Source: Gammaproteobacteria bacterium
GTDB taxonomy: Bacteria; Pseudomonadota; Gammaproteobacteria; SZUA-229
Reading direction: 5' to 3'
NCBI GenBank assembly: GCA_016191795.1
Contig: JACPVK010000031.1
Coordinates: 1 to 7,128 of the forward strand
DNA: 7,128 bases
The translations under genes were made by a program, and so were the position numbers. Positions within the stretch are counted from its first letter, which is position 1; each line of letters begins with the position of its first letter. Below are positions 7,071-7,128 of the stretch, one piece after another. Under the pieces are notes generated by a model. It was not told the DNA's origin, ran no database searches, and saw nothing but the letters and a program-made list of their open reading frames with translations.

Positions 7071-7100
7071 ACGCAAATACACGCAAATAAAAGCGCAAAT
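7071..7100 (+). repeat. CGCAAAT tract beside the palindrome
   Basis: CGCAAAT occurs at 7072-7078, 7082-7088 and 7094-7100, with spacings of 10 and 12 bp. The same heptamer occurs at 346-352 and 356-362 at 10-bp spacing in the left end of the element beyond the A2M gene, in the same orientation. This suggests a related repeat, possibly the edge of a second element continuing past the right end of the window. Confidence 0.65.
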
Positions 7101-7128
7101 GTTTGTTTTTATGACTCTGAAACTAACG

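Overview
The window looks like gammaproteobacterial chromosome. The evidence is the gene pair: a large bacterial alpha-2-macroglobulin (A2M) followed on the same strand by the start of a penicillin-binding protein 1C gene. This is the yfhM-pbpC arrangement known from Escherichia coli and many other Proteobacteria. I cannot name the genus.

Layout, left to right. Positions 1-265 (minus strand) hold the first 88 codons of pbpC, which runs off the left edge. Positions 266-771 are a non-coding gap, almost entirely occupied (299-758) by a composite repeat element. It has imperfect 54-bp inverted ends whose inner 26 bp match perfectly, two direct copies of a double-hairpin repeat built on TTCCCACGC/GCGTGGGAA, and CGCAAAT-rich tracts. 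Positions 772-6699 (minus strand) are one uninterrupted 1975-codon A2M gene with an intact C-T-E-Q thioester motif. Positions 6700-7128 are the upstream intergenic region. I see no convincing gene there, but it holds a weak hairpin, a perfect spacerless 42-bp palindrome (7016-7057) and a second CGCAAAT tract.

How the genes work together (family knowledge plus inference): A2M would sit on the periplasmic face of the inner membrane and trap proteases that breach the envelope, binding them through its thioester. PbpC would repair peptidoglycan at the breach. In E. coli the two genes are essentially adjacent; here the repeat element separates them by about 500 bp, which may uncouple or tune their co-expression.

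I find no evidence for a new multi-gene system. The most interesting material is the non-coding element between the two genes, the long palindrome upstream, and a cysteine-containing acidic insertion near the A2M C-terminus that carries a 15-bp tandem duplication.
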